Positions 8,553 to 17,214 of a DNA stretch of 64,000 nucleotides are shown piece by piece. Location: positions 1-64,000 of the forward strand of contig JAFUSU010000032.1 of the NCBI GenBank assembly GCA_017467515.1, written 5' to 3'. Source of the stretch: Alphaproteobacteria bacterium (GTDB lineage Bacteria > Pseudomonadota > Alphaproteobacteria > RF32 > CAG-239). The position numbers were made by a program, and so were the translations under genes. Position 1 is the stretch's first letter; each line of letters begins with the position of its first letter. Under the pieces are notes generated by a model. That model saw only the letters and a list, made by a program, of their open reading frames with translations, ran no database searches and had not been told where the DNA came from.

Positions 8553-9514
8553 TGAGAACTCCTTCTTTCTGGCAAAAAAACAACTGGATATCTAAACTCC
8601 TAACTCCTTTAGGTGAGCTGTATGCGTTAGGCACGAGAATACGCCTAAAAACAAAAAAAACACATAAAGTCAAAATCCCCGTTATTTGCATCGGCAATTT
8701 AACAGCAGGGGGAACCGGTAAAACACCAACAGCCATTTCATTAGCTGTTTTATTGCAAAATGCCGGATTATATCCTAATTTTTTATCCCGAGGATATCAC
8801 GGAACAGTCCAAAATGTACAGGTTAATTGCACCACACACACTCCGCAACAAGTAGGTGATGAACCTTTATTACTGGCTCGCATCGCCCCGACTTTTATTA
8901 ATGCCGATCGTTATCAAGGCGCTCTAATGGCTCAACACAACCAAGCCGAATGCATTTTAATGGACGATGGTTTCCAAAATCCGAGTTTATATAAAGATTT
9001 ATCATTTATTGTCATTGATGGAACCATCGGTTTCGGCAACGGAAAATGTATTCCCGCCGGTCCGTTAAGAGAACACATTACAGACGGATTAAAACGGGCT
9101 CAGGCCGCTTTGATTATAGGAGATGATAATTTTAATTTGAGTACTTCTCTGAATATCCCTTGTTTTAAGGGAAAAATCATTCCTGAATTACCTGATTTGC
9201 AAAACAATCGCGTTGTGGCATTTGCCGGAATCGGACGTCCTCAAAAATTTTATACTTCATTAAATGAACTTGGAATTGAAATTGTTAAAACTTTTGATTT
9301 TCCTGATCATCACTATTATTCAGAAGATGAATTAAATACTGTTTTAACCGAAGCTGAACTTCTAAACGCCGAAGCGATTACAACAACCAAGGATTTTGTT
9401 AAAATTCCCCCTGCTCTGCAATCCCGCTTCAAAGTTTTGGAAATTAGAATGCAATGGGAAGATTCTGAAAAACTCAAAAACTTTATTCTTTCATACATCA
9501 GGAAACCAAAATGA
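8552..9514 (+). CDS. lpxK: Tetraacyldisaccharide 4'-kinase LpxK
   Basis: Phosphorylates the 4' position of tetraacyldisaccharide-1-phosphate to give lipid IVA. The start is the ATG at 8552, which overlaps the waaA stop; a longer open frame upstream lies within waaA and is not used. The P-loop is GNLTAGGTGKTP (48-59), followed by FLSRGYHG, VGDEPLLLA and the catalytic region LMDDGFQNP. The C-terminus has the TTTKDFVKI motif. At 320 residues the length is normal. In the pathway it acts after LpxI and LpxB, which are encoded at the other end of this window. Confidence 0.95.
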   Translation: MRTPSFWQKNNWISKLLTPLGELYALGTRIRLKTKKTHKVKIPVICIGNLTAGGTGKTPTAISLAVLLQNAGLYPNFLSRGYHGTVQNVQVNCTTHTPQQVGDEPLLLARIAPTFINADRYQGALMAQHNQAECILMDDGFQNPSLYKDLSFIVIDGTIGFGNGKCIPAGPLREHITDGLKRAQAALIIGDDNFNLSTSLNIPCFKGKIIPELPDLQNNRVVAFAGIGRPQKFYTSLNELGIEIVKTFDFPDHHYYSEDELNTVLTEAELLNAEAITTTKDFVKIPPALQSRFKVLEIRMQWEDSEKLKNFILSYIRKPK

Positions 9515-9921
9515 CTATTTATGAAGATAAACTCCGCGAATGCCACAAAGCAATGGAATGTGCTGTTGATGAACCTTTATCGATTGATACACTTAAACTG
9601 CGCTATAAGCTCCTTAATGAAGAATTGGAAGAACTTAAAGTTGAAATAGATGCGTTGTGTCAAGAACTGGAAGAAACAGGAACAACTCAAACAGAAACAC
9701 GTGCCAAAATGCTCAAAGAACTATCTGATTTACAATATGTCTTGAGCGGTATGGCCGTCAGTTTTGATCTGCCGCTGGAAGATGCTTTTCTCAGAGTGCA
9801 TACCAGCAATATGTCAAAATTAGTTAACGGGAAACCGCTTAAACGTGCTGACGGTAAGTTTTTAAAAGGACCGAATTATCAGCCCCCTCACCTCGAAGAC
9901 TTGGCAGAGAAAATTAAATAG
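9511..9921 (+). CDS. MazG-like nucleoside triphosphate pyrophosphohydrolase
   Basis: A 136-residue all-alpha protein of the MazG/PRA-PH superfamily. The metal-binding pattern is visible as EELEELKVEI (about 36-45) and, on the next helix, KELSDLQYVLSG (about 73-84). The family hydrolyses NTPs or dNTPs to NMP and pyrophosphate as house-cleaning; the substrate cannot be deduced. A C-terminal tail with VNGKPLKRADGKFLKGPNY is often seen in phage and alphaproteobacterial versions. It overlaps lpxK by 4 bases (ATGA) and ends the operon before a terminator. Confidence 0.75.
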   Translation: MTIYEDKLRECHKAMECAVDEPLSIDTLKLRYKLLNEELEELKVEIDALCQELEETGTTQTETRAKMLKELSDLQYVLSGMAVSFDLPLEDAFLRVHTSNMSKLVNGKPLKRADGKFLKGPNYQPPHLEDLAEKIK

Positions 9922-9936
9922 TCTCACATAGAACAA

Positions 9937-9974
9937 AAAAATCGCTCAAGCCTGAAAGCTTAAGCGATTTTTTT
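9937..9974. terminator. Bidirectional terminator
   Basis: AATCGCT and AAGC pair with GCTT and AGCGATT around CTGAAA, flanked by A-run and T-run, so it can end both the fliN-mazG operon and the convergent gene at 9976. Confidence 0.8.
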
Positions 9975-9975
9975 G

Positions 9976-10437
9976 TTAAATCTCATACCCACGCTCCCTT
10001 AAGATGTCAACAACCTGACGCCCCAAAAAGCGACAGATAACAGCGTATCTTGCACCTAAGTTGCCACCCTTTTCTTCATCCAAAGCACAATCGGTACGCA
10101 AATCCCAGAGATCGAATAACTCCAGAGGAACTTTTTGTACGTCAGTGAGCTTATCTAACTGATATAGCATGGAATCAACATAAAGATGCAGGGCTACTTC
10201 TTCACTTGAAACATTCTCTTTATTCAAGACTTTTTGGCAAACATTTGTTTGCATTAAAGCCTTGTGAAGACCTTCGAAGCACAGGCTAGGATGCTTTTTT
10301 CTTAAAAGAAGACATGAAGCATAAATAGGACAATCAGGACATCTGTATCCATCTACATTGTAGAGATTCTTTTCTAATTTTGGACTTTTAGCCAACTCAA
10401 ATCCGTAATCAAACGGAGTTAATACTTTTTCTTCCAT
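9976..10437 (-). CDS. Orphan protein of unknown function (153 aa), cysteine cluster
   Basis: Not recognised. There is no signal peptide or membrane helix. A cysteine cluster YRCPDCPIYASC followed by a further cysteine in SLCFEG (about residues 31-57) could bind zinc or a cluster. The rest is predicted helical with many acidic residues. Unlike its neighbours it has no SD: the 30 bases before the ATG are almost pure A/T and read ...ATTTTTATTATGGA. The same kind of leader precedes the genes at 30826 and 38503. It is monocistronic and convergent with the lpxK operon. It could be a recently acquired gene. Confidence 0.55.
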   Translation of the reverse strand: MEEKVLTPFDYGFELAKSPKLEKNLYNVDGYRCPDCPIYASCLLLRKKHPSLCFEGLHKALMQTNVCQKVLNKENVSSEEVALHLYVDSMLYQLDKLTDVQKVPLELFDLWDLRTDCALDEEKGGNLGARYAVICRFLGRQVVDILRERGYEI

Positions 10438-10521
10438 AATAAAAATTTTTTTAATTATACTATATATAATTCAAATGACAGTATATTTATAGACTAAATT
10501 TTCCAAAAAAGCAATAGTTTT

Positions 10522-11238
10522 TTACTCGGATTTATGATACTCAATCAATTCATCAACAAATTGAGGAAAAGTTTCGCCGGCTTTTCCGTAAATATGTTTG
10601 TCAAATAAATAGTTATTTGCTGTCGGTTCAAGTGTAAATTCAATTGTATCCGCTCCATAATACTTAGCACTTTGAACAAACCCTGCTGCAGGAAAAACGA
10701 CACCGGAAGTTCCGATAGAAACAAACAAATCACATTGTCGTAACAATCTTTCTACTGTATCCATACAGAGTAAATTTTCACCGAAAAACACAATATTAGG
10801 TTTCATCATTCCCATAATCCGACAATGAGGGCAAACTGTTTCCGTATCAACATCACCCCATGTTTCAAGAATATGTCCGCAATTTAAACAGACCGCCTGA
10901 TTTATTTGTCCGTGAATGTGATAAACATTTTTCGTACCGGCTTTTTCATGAAGCGTATCAACGTTTTGCGTAATCACATTAATTTCAGCCGGATATTTTT
11001 CTTGTAACTTTGTAATAGCCAAATGAGCGGCATTAGGTTTGACACCCTGCACTTCAACTTTCAATCCGTTATAAAAATCGTGAACCAAAGCAGGATTCCT
11101 TTCAAAGCCTTCTATTGAAGCAACATCTTCAACCTTATGATTATTCCACAAACCATTAGAACTTCTGAAAGTTGCCAAACCGGATTCTGCTGAAATACCG
11201 GCCCCTGTTAAAATAAAAATACTTTGATAAGGCTTCAT
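10522..11238 (-). CDS. cobB: NAD-dependent protein deacylase, Sir2/CobB family
   Basis: Removes acyl groups from lysines using NAD+. The 238-residue sirtuin has the NAD-binding GAGISAESGLATFR (12-25), TQNVDTLHEKAG (90-101), the catalytic HG (His109) and a zinc site Cys117/Cys120 and Cys136/Cys139. In the region matching the class III Y-x-x-R desuccinylase pair, the tyrosine is present (FYNGL, Tyr56) but the arginine is replaced by leucine, so acyl preference may differ from E. coli CobB. It follows the U32 gene by 12 bases and is likely the last gene of pgpA-U32-cobB. A cytoplasmic role is expected. Confidence 0.92.
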   Translation of the reverse strand: MKPYQSIFILTGAGISAESGLATFRSSNGLWNNHKVEDVASIEGFERNPALVHDFYNGLKVEVQGVKPNAAHLAITKLQEKYPAEINVITQNVDTLHEKAGTKNVYHIHGQINQAVCLNCGHILETWGDVDTETVCPHCRIMGMMKPNIVFFGENLLCMDTVERLLRQCDLFVSIGTSGVVFPAAGFVQSAKYYGADTIEFTLEPTANNYLFDKHIYGKAGETFPQFVDELIEYHKSE

Positions 11239-11250
11239 CCGTTTGTTCCT

Positions 11251-13521
11251 CTAAAACAAATCAACATTGCGTTCTATATTGGCAGATACCGTATTTACGA
11301 TAGGTTCAAATTTTCTAAGTTTTGTAAAAATTTGCAAAACCTGCTCTGTCGTATATTTTTTATAACAAAAATCAGCCCGATAAAAATCCGGACGGAATTT
11401 TTCTGCTAATGGGCTGATGCAGTAGGGTTTGCGCCCAAACAACATTAGTTGACAATGGCTTGATAAGGCTTGATATGAAATGCCGTCTTTCTTCAAATCA
11501 ATCCACCTATCCTGATGGTCACATTGAGCACAAGTATTAGAACGGATACAACTGGCACTGATAAACAAAGGCGTATCTTGATAAACAATTAAAGTTGTCG
11601 GCAAAACAGCATTATTGTTTAAATTCAAAATATTAGATTCTGTATCTTCAACTGAAAAAGAAACACGAGAAACGCCCATTTCTTTTGCCATTGACATAGC
11701 TTGAGAATTTAAAATATAAAGAGGTGCATCAAAACTTAAATCAATACCTTTTTCAGGAAGCACGGATAGTCCCCAATAATTGGCTATTTCCCATTTTTTA
11801 TAGCCGGCACCCAAACAACTGCTGATTAATTTTTGAAAATGTTCAGGTACACGGCAAACCGTCGGTAATGCCAAACGAACCTTGTTTTTAGGCAAACCGC
11901 GCAACATTTCTGTTTTCATTTGTGAGTTCAGTAAAACAACAATCTCCGCAACATCATTAAAATCCAAATCACTTAAACAAGATAAATCATCCGTTTTAAT
12001 AATCCATTGTGGAGAAGCGTGTTTGATATAATCCGGTAATACGGGAAGAACACCGTATTTATTTTCTATTTTGATTTGAGCGTATAAATTTCGGCGTAAT
12101 TCATTTAAGAGAGATAACGGGGCAAATAAATTTTTAGAATTTTGAACTTCCAAACTACTTAATGAAAAATTCGTATCCCCTGTTTTACTGAAAGCATTAT
12201 GAATAGCTTGTTTTGTTTTATCTATTTCGGTAGCCGGAGAAAAAACACCTGCAACGGAAGCAAGATAATCTTTATATTGTGCGGAAATTTTGTTTTCTTC
12301 AACAGTAACTTTAATATCAAGGGGTAATCTCTGGAAATATTGCCCGTTTTTGGGCTTGTTGTAGTTATAAGAACCTTTCACTTTAGTGGCCGATGCAAGA
12401 TAAATCTGCTGTCCTTTTTTAAGATAATCTGCTTGCGGTGGCAACAGTATTTCCACAATATCTCCGGCTTTTGCCTCAAAAACACTTTTGTTGTTTACCC
12501 GTAAAGATTGAATAGAAAATCCAAACGGCTTTTCCTGCCTCTGAACATCAATCTGTAAACCGTCATAACGTGCTATATTATGATTAGTTTTAAACACAAT
12601 CTTGTGTTTTTGAATTTGTTCAATTTTACCGATTGGCAACCCTCTGTGTCCGACAAAATCCCTATCGATAACTTCTTTATTTTTACCATTGAGGTGAAAA
12701 CTCGTCCACGGACGCGAAAAGATTTGTTTGATGTTTTCTTCTTTTTCAATTGAAGTGCCATCCCCATCTAAAATATGACGATAATAATCGGTTACGGCAG
12801 CAACATATAATGCAGATTTTTTACGACCTTCTATTTTAAGCGACGTGACAGGCATTTTAAGTATATTTTCTTGAACAGCCATATCTTTCATAGAAAAATA
12901 ATGCTTTTCACCACTCTCCCCTTCAAACTTTGCCCGACAAGGATACAAACATTTTCCGCGATTAGCACTTCTTCCGCTTTCAAAAGAAGAAAATAAACAT
13001 AATCCGCTGTAAGAATAACACAAGGCACCGTGGATAAAAGCCTCCGTTTCTAAATGCGGAATAGCGGCAATCTCTTTGATTTCTTTTAAGGTTAATTCTC
13101 TGGCTAATACGACACGTTTAAAACCCAGTTTTTGCAGAGCCAGAGCCCCTTCTTTATTATGAACAGCCATTTGTGTACTGGCATGAAGTTCTAATTCGGG
13201 ATACTGTGTTTTAATGAGTCTGGCCACACCTAAATCTTGTAAAATAATTCCATCAACATGACAACGAGAACAAATATCCAAAGATAAAAGCAAATCTGAT
13301 AATTCCTTCTCTTGGATAACCGTATTTATGGTCACATAAACTTTACGCTTCAAAAAATGAGCGTATCCGACAAACTGATTTAAATTTTCCTCAGAAAAAT
13401 TGGTCGCCGTTGCACGTGCCGAAAACTTTTGCAATCCCAAATAAACGGCATCAGCACCGTAGTAAAGTGCTGCGTATCCTGCTTCAATATCTCCGGCTGG
13501 CGCTAATAGCTCTTTTTTCAT
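11251..13521 (-). CDS. U32 family peptidase-like protein, RlhA/YegQ type
   Basis: A 756-residue U32 family member. The start MKKELLAPAGDIE and the signature region EAFIHGALCYSYSGLC (about 164-179) with the downstream NRGKCLYPCR cysteines are diagnostic; in characterised relatives these cysteines hold an Fe-S cluster. A DUF3656-like middle and a C-terminal extension with an SCIRSNTCAQCDHQDRW cysteine group follow. Related proteins (RlhA, TrhP, UbiU/V) hydroxylate RNA or ubiquinone precursors rather than cut peptides. Length and layout fit RlhA best (23S rRNA C2501 hydroxylation), but this is family-level inference. It starts 10 bases after pgpA with an SD and precedes cobB. Confidence 0.85.
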   Translation of the reverse strand: MKKELLAPAGDIEAGYAALYYGADAVYLGLQKFSARATATNFSEENLNQFVGYAHFLKRKVYVTINTVIQEKELSDLLLSLDICSRCHVDGIILQDLGVARLIKTQYPELELHASTQMAVHNKEGALALQKLGFKRVVLARELTLKEIKEIAAIPHLETEAFIHGALCYSYSGLCLFSSFESGRSANRGKCLYPCRAKFEGESGEKHYFSMKDMAVQENILKMPVTSLKIEGRKKSALYVAAVTDYYRHILDGDGTSIEKEENIKQIFSRPWTSFHLNGKNKEVIDRDFVGHRGLPIGKIEQIQKHKIVFKTNHNIARYDGLQIDVQRQEKPFGFSIQSLRVNNKSVFEAKAGDIVEILLPPQADYLKKGQQIYLASATKVKGSYNYNKPKNGQYFQRLPLDIKVTVEENKISAQYKDYLASVAGVFSPATEIDKTKQAIHNAFSKTGDTNFSLSSLEVQNSKNLFAPLSLLNELRRNLYAQIKIENKYGVLPVLPDYIKHASPQWIIKTDDLSCLSDLDFNDVAEIVVLLNSQMKTEMLRGLPKNKVRLALPTVCRVPEHFQKLISSCLGAGYKKWEIANYWGLSVLPEKGIDLSFDAPLYILNSQAMSMAKEMGVSRVSFSVEDTESNILNLNNNAVLPTTLIVYQDTPLFISASCIRSNTCAQCDHQDRWIDLKKDGISYQALSSHCQLMLFGRKPYCISPLAEKFRPDFYRADFCYKKYTTEQVLQIFTKLRKFEPIVNTVSANIERNVDLF

Positions 13522-13531
13522 AATTTATATC

Positions 13532-14017
13532 CTAAAATAAAGAAAAATAACGATTGAAAATATACAAACAAGCAGCCGCATAAATTCCGGCAAAAACATC
13601 ATCAAGCATTACGCCCCAAGCATTTAATAATTTGCGATCAGCCCATCGAACCGGTTGCGGTTTCCAAATATCAAACAACCTGAAAAAAGCAAAACCGAGT
13701 AAATAAACAAACCACGCATTCATATTTCCTTCCAATTGATTTGCCAACAAAACAAAACTCAAGCTCTGCCCGACAACCTCATCAATAACAATTAAAGAAG
13801 GATCATGTTTAGTATATTTCAAAACTTCTTTTGAAGCCCAAACACCAATAACAAAAGCAGACAAAGCTATAATAAATACACCGTTTATTCCAAAATAATA
13901 AACTCCGGCAAAGACCAAAGGTAACGTCATTAACGAACCGACGGTTCCTGATGCAAACGGGCTGAAACCAAACCCAAAATAGCTCGCTATGATATAAGAA
14001 ATTGTCTTTTTCATCAT
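13532..14017 (-). CDS. pgpA: Phosphatidylglycerophosphatase A
   Basis: Dephosphorylates phosphatidylglycerophosphate to phosphatidylglycerol in the inner membrane. The 161-residue integral protein has about four membrane segments and the PgpA signatures FGFSPFASGTVGSL (about 16-29), IVIDEVVGQ (about 77-85), and RLFDIWKPQPVRWAD (about 113-127) followed by a GVMLDDVFAG motif (about 135-144) carrying conserved acidic residues. It heads an operon with the U32 gene and cobB, and a TTGCAC/TATAAC promoter lies upstream. Confidence 0.94.
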   Translation of the reverse strand: MMKKTISYIIASYFGFGFSPFASGTVGSLMTLPLVFAGVYYFGINGVFIIALSAFVIGVWASKEVLKYTKHDPSLIVIDEVVGQSLSFVLLANQLEGNMNAWFVYLLGFAFFRLFDIWKPQPVRWADRKLLNAWGVMLDDVFAGIYAAACLYIFNRYFSLF

Positions 14018-14046
14018 TCCTCACAAAAAAATATAACAATAGCTTC

Positions 14047-14075
14047 GTTATACTTTTTTTTCTCATAGAGTGCAA
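14047..14075 (-). promoter_or_regulatory. Sigma-70-like promoter of pgpA-U32-cobB
   Basis: On the minus strand TTGCAC (14075-14070), a 17-base spacer and TATAAC (14052-14047), about 30 bases before the pgpA start. Confidence 0.55.
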
Positions 14076-14129
14076 GAAATTTAATTGTTATATTTTCCAA
14101 ATAAAAAAATAATAATTAGACAAAAATTC

Positions 14130-14157
14130 TTGCATTTTTTTAATATTATGCTAAAAT
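14130..14157 (+). promoter_or_regulatory. Sigma-70-like promoter of the lysozyme-like gene
   Basis: TTGCAT (14130-14135), 16-base spacer, TAAAAT (14152-14157). An AAGGAG SD follows at about 14171 and the GTG start at 14184. It is back to back with the pgpA promoter. Confidence 0.55.
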
Positions 14158-14183
14158 AGAATTAAAAATAAAGGAGAAAATCA

Positions 14184-15236
14184 GTGAGCATCAAAAAAAG
14201 GTTATTGTGCGGAACTATCTTTGCATTAGGCTCTATCAGTATGCAAAAAGCCAATGCTAAAATTCCTGCGCTTGATGCCAAAAAAGATTCAACTGAGTAT
14301 GTTACCAAGAACTTAAAAGACACAACTCTCAATAAGCAAAATGCACCATTGGCACCATCAACTGTTCAGATGAGTGAGATTCTCAATGAAGATAGTTTAA
14401 TATTGGCAAAAAAAGAAGCCAATTTTGCTAATGCTGAAAAATTAATGTTTTATCTGATTGCTAATTTTGAAGGTTTCCGAAGTCAGGCTTATCGTCTTTC
14501 TTATAAACAAAGAGGAAGGAGAGTTACCGAGAAATTTTATACTTACAATTTTGGTAACACAATTACGGCTGACGGAGATGCCGTTAAATCGACGGACAGA
14601 ATTACAAATTTCGATGAATCTTACAACTGCTATGATGCTTTTATAAAAACACCAACTAAACAAAATCCAGTTCCGTTAAAAGAAGCAATGATGCTCTCTC
14701 TTCCGATTGATAAAATGGAAGATTTTGAAATTGCCGTTATGGCTGAAATTGGCTATAATTACGGTCCCGGTTTATTTGTTAACAAAAAAACCAAAGAACC
14801 AACTCAATTTGCCAAACTTGCCTCTACTTATTTCAATAACAAAACTCCTGAAAATTTAGAAAAGTTCGGTAAAAGTTTTCTGGCTCGCTGTACGGCTAAT
14901 CATAGAGTTCATCCGGTTTTAAGAGACAGACGCCAAGTTGCATTCAATATTTTAAAAGGAAAGATTATCATTTATATTGATGAAAACGCTATTTCTCACC
15001 TTCCGCCTGAAAAGCAAAAAATCGCCGTCAATTTACAAACACACATCTTAGGTGTTTTAAACGGAGCTCAAGGCAATCCAGAGAAGATTCAACAACGTCT
15101 GGAAAGCGGAGCATATATATGTGAAAGCGGTGACTCTATTCAACACGCTATTGAAGAAGATTTAATCAAATCACAAAAGAAAAAGAACATTAATTTGGCA
15201 ATGTATAAACAATACAAAGCTCGTCGCGGTAAATAA
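14184..15236 (+). CDS. Secreted GH24-like lysozyme/muramidase (350 aa)
   Basis: Starts at GTG with a strong AAGGAG SD. Residues 1-25 form a signal peptide (ending KANA). Residues 90-260 resemble GH24 phage-type lysozymes: YLIANFEGFRSQAY matches the catalytic-glutamate helix, AEIGYNYGPGLF matches the usual SF.FNVG.G motif, and FLARCTANHRVHP...RDRR matches the final FL.W..A.G....GL..RR motif. The expected Asp and Thr of the E-8-D-5-T triad are not in place: the segment after QAY is an inserted basic stretch, and TIGYGHT is replaced by YTYNFGNT. Activity is therefore uncertain. The product probably acts in the periplasm. No phage genes are near, so it looks chromosomal and housekeeping. It ends at a strong terminator. 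Confidence 0.65.
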   Translation: MSIKKRLLCGTIFALGSISMQKANAKIPALDAKKDSTEYVTKNLKDTTLNKQNAPLAPSTVQMSEILNEDSLILAKKEANFANAEKLMFYLIANFEGFRSQAYRLSYKQRGRRVTEKFYTYNFGNTITADGDAVKSTDRITNFDESYNCYDAFIKTPTKQNPVPLKEAMMLSLPIDKMEDFEIAVMAEIGYNYGPGLFVNKKTKEPTQFAKLASTYFNNKTPENLEKFGKSFLARCTANHRVHPVLRDRRQVAFNILKGKIIIYIDENAISHLPPEKQKIAVNLQTHILGVLNGAQGNPEKIQQRLESGAYICESGDSIQHAIEEDLIKSQKKKNINLAMYKQYKARRGK

Positions 15237-15264
15237 AAAAGGAGGATATCATCCTCCTTTTTTA
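15235..15264. terminator. Bidirectional terminator
   Basis: AAAAAAGGAGGAT pairs with ATCCTCCTTTTTT around ATC. It serves the lysozyme-like gene on the plus strand and the GGGtGRT gene on the minus strand. Confidence 0.85.
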
Positions 15265-15281
15265 TTGTTAAATATAACGGC

Positions 15282-16280
15282 TTAACGAGTTTTTTCTTCA
15301 ACCGCGACCGCAACAGCAACAGTCGCACCGACCATCGGGTTATTACCCATACCGATTAAGCCCATCATTTCAACGTGAGCCGGAACAGATGAAGAACCGG
15401 CAAATTGAGCATCAGAGTGCATACGTCCCATTGTATCTGTCATTCCGTAAGATGCCGGACCGGCAGCAACATTATCCGGATGTAAAGTACGACCTGTACC
15501 ACCACCGGAAGCAACAGAGAAGTACTTACGACCATTCTCAACGGCCCACTTCTTATATGTACCGGCAACCGGATGTTGGAAACGAGTCGGGTTTGTTGAG
15601 TTACCGGTAATGGAAACATCAACACCCTCTTTAATCATAATGGCAACACCTTCAGAAACATCATCGGCACCATAGCAACGAACTTTTGCCTTATCGCCGT
15701 TAGAGAACGGAATTTCTTTTGTGATTTTCAATTCACCGGTATAGTAATCATATTCTGTTTCAACAAAAGTAAAACCGTTAATACGAGAAATGATGTAAGC
15801 GGCATCTTTACCTAAACCGTTCAAAATAACGCGTAACGGTTCCTTACGAACTTTATTGGCAGAACGAGCAATACCGATAGCACCTTCCGCGGCAGCAAAA
15901 GATTCGTGACCGGCCAAAAAGCAGAAACACTTTGTTTCTTCTCTTAATAACATAGCGGCCAAATTACCGTGTCCTAAACCAACTTTACGTTGATCGGCAA
16001 CAGACCCCGGAATACAAAAAGCTTGCAAACCGAGACCTATTTTTTCAGCAGCTTCAGCTGCATTTTTTGCGCCTTGTTTAATAGCAATAGCGGCACCTAA
16101 AGTATAAGCCCAAACAGCGTTTTCAAAAGCAATCGGCTGAATACCTTTGACTAATTTTTCAACATCAATTCCTTTAGCTGTACAAATAGCTTTGGCTTCA
16201 TCTAAATCTTTCATTCCATATTGAGCAAGAACACCATTGATTTTATCAATTCTTCTTTCAAAACCTTCAAATTGTTGCAT
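15282..16280 (-). CDS. GGGtGRT protein
   Basis: A 332-residue member of the GGGtGRT family, named for the motif seen here as VASGGGTGRTLHPDN (about 254-268). The C-terminal region is rich in Gly/Met (GRMHSDAQFAGSSSVPAHVE). It also contains CFCFLAGHESFAAAEGA and IVILNGLGKDA-type segments. Function is not established; it almost always sits beside a NifU-like scaffold in anaerobes, as it does here (5-base gap), so a role linked to Fe-S metabolism is inferred. The SD is AAGGAG. Finding it in a probable alphaproteobacterium suggests anaerobic life or transfer. Confidence 0.9.
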   Translation of the reverse strand: MQQFEGFERRIDKINGVLAQYGMKDLDEAKAICTAKGIDVEKLVKGIQPIAFENAVWAYTLGAAIAIKQGAKNAAEAAEKIGLGLQAFCIPGSVADQRKVGLGHGNLAAMLLREETKCFCFLAGHESFAAAEGAIGIARSANKVRKEPLRVILNGLGKDAAYIISRINGFTFVETEYDYYTGELKITKEIPFSNGDKAKVRCYGADDVSEGVAIMIKEGVDVSITGNSTNPTRFQHPVAGTYKKWAVENGRKYFSVASGGGTGRTLHPDNVAAGPASYGMTDTMGRMHSDAQFAGSSSVPAHVEMMGLIGMGNNPMVGATVAVAVAVEEKTR

Positions 16281-16285
16281 TGTTC

Positions 16286-16990
16286 CTACTCCTTTCTCGG
16301 GTCAATTTTCTTAACGGCTTCATCAAAACGACCATAAGTTTTGACATTTTGTTCAAAAGCGGTTTTAGGATCTGTACCATTGCGAATTGCTTCTAACATC
16401 TTTCCGACATGAACAAATTTGTAACCGATAATTTCATTATTGGCATCTAAGCCCTGTTCTAAAACGTAACCCTCGGCCATTTCCAAATAACGAGGACCTT
16501 TTTCATTGGTAGAAAACATCGTACCGACTTGAGAACGCAAGCCTTTTCCTAAATCTTCCAAACCGGCACCGATAGGTAAACCGTTATCAGAAAAAGCCGT
16601 TTGAGTACGACCGTAAATAATTTGTAAAAACAGCTCTCTCATTGCAACATTAATAGCATCACAAACCAAGTCTGAGTTAACAGCTTCCAAAATTGTTTTA
16701 CCCGGTAAAATTTCAGCGGCCATAGCAGCAGAGTGTGTCATACCGGAGCAACCGATTGTTTCAACAAGGGCTTCTTGAATAACGCCTTCTTTAACATTTA
16801 AAGTCAATTTACAAGTACCTTGTTGCGGTGCACAACAACCACAACCGTGTGTCAATCCGGAAATATCTTTAATTTCCGTTGCTTTGACCCATTTTCCTTC
16901 TTCCGGAATAGGTGCACATTGATGACGAGCGCCTTTGGCGACAGGACACATCTGTGCAACTTCATGAGAACATTGATATTTACAAGTCAT
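16286..16990 (-). CDS. Iron-sulfur cluster scaffold protein, IscU/NifU-like
   Basis: A 234-residue protein with an IscU-like domain at about 55-150. The hallmark first cluster cysteine is in ETIGCSGMTHSAAMAAE (Cys81); an N-terminal set of cysteines (CKYQCSHEVAQMCP, then HGCGCC at 49-53) is added. The start is the ATG at 16990, 6-8 bases after AAGGATG; an upstream in-frame ATG at 17032 has no SD. The partner GGGtGRT gene follows immediately. The family is known as the anaerobe-type scaffold; clusters would be built in the cytoplasm. No cysteine desulfurase gene lies nearby. Confidence 0.85.
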   Translation of the reverse strand: MTCKYQCSHEVAQMCPVAKGARHQCAPIPEEGKWVKATEIKDISGLTHGCGCCAPQQGTCKLTLNVKEGVIQEALVETIGCSGMTHSAAMAAEILPGKTILEAVNSDLVCDAINVAMRELFLQIIYGRTQTAFSDNGLPIGAGLEDLGKGLRSQVGTMFSTNEKGPRYLEMAEGYVLEQGLDANNEIIGYKFVHVGKMLEAIRNGTDPKTAFEQNVKTYGRFDEAVKKIDPRKE

Positions 16991-17167
16991 ATTAGTTACA
17001 TCCTTATTATTGATTAAACATCGCTCATACAATAGAAAAATCTATCAAAGAAGTCAACTTTATTCTATTTTCCAAATAAACTATACACATAATTTTAACC
17101 TTCTTAAAATATCGTGAATATAATTTTGTGTAAAAAAATAAAAATAATATTATTTTTCATAAAAAAA

Positions 17168-17181
17168 TGCTTAATTAAGCA
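17168..17181. promoter_or_regulatory. Perfect 14-bp palindrome TGCTTAATTAAGCA
   Basis: It lies 34-47 bases upstream of the hexapeptide acetyltransferase start in an otherwise featureless AT-rich gap. It may be an operator, but AT-rich palindromes arise easily by chance. Confidence 0.25.
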
Positions 17182-17214
17182 AATAGCATCATAAAATTTG
17201 AAAAGAAAAAATAT

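Noticed and set aside
14184-15236. Prophage remnant suggested by the lysozyme-like gene
   Set aside because: No holin, tail, capsid or integrase gene is near, and the protein has its own signal peptide and promoter.
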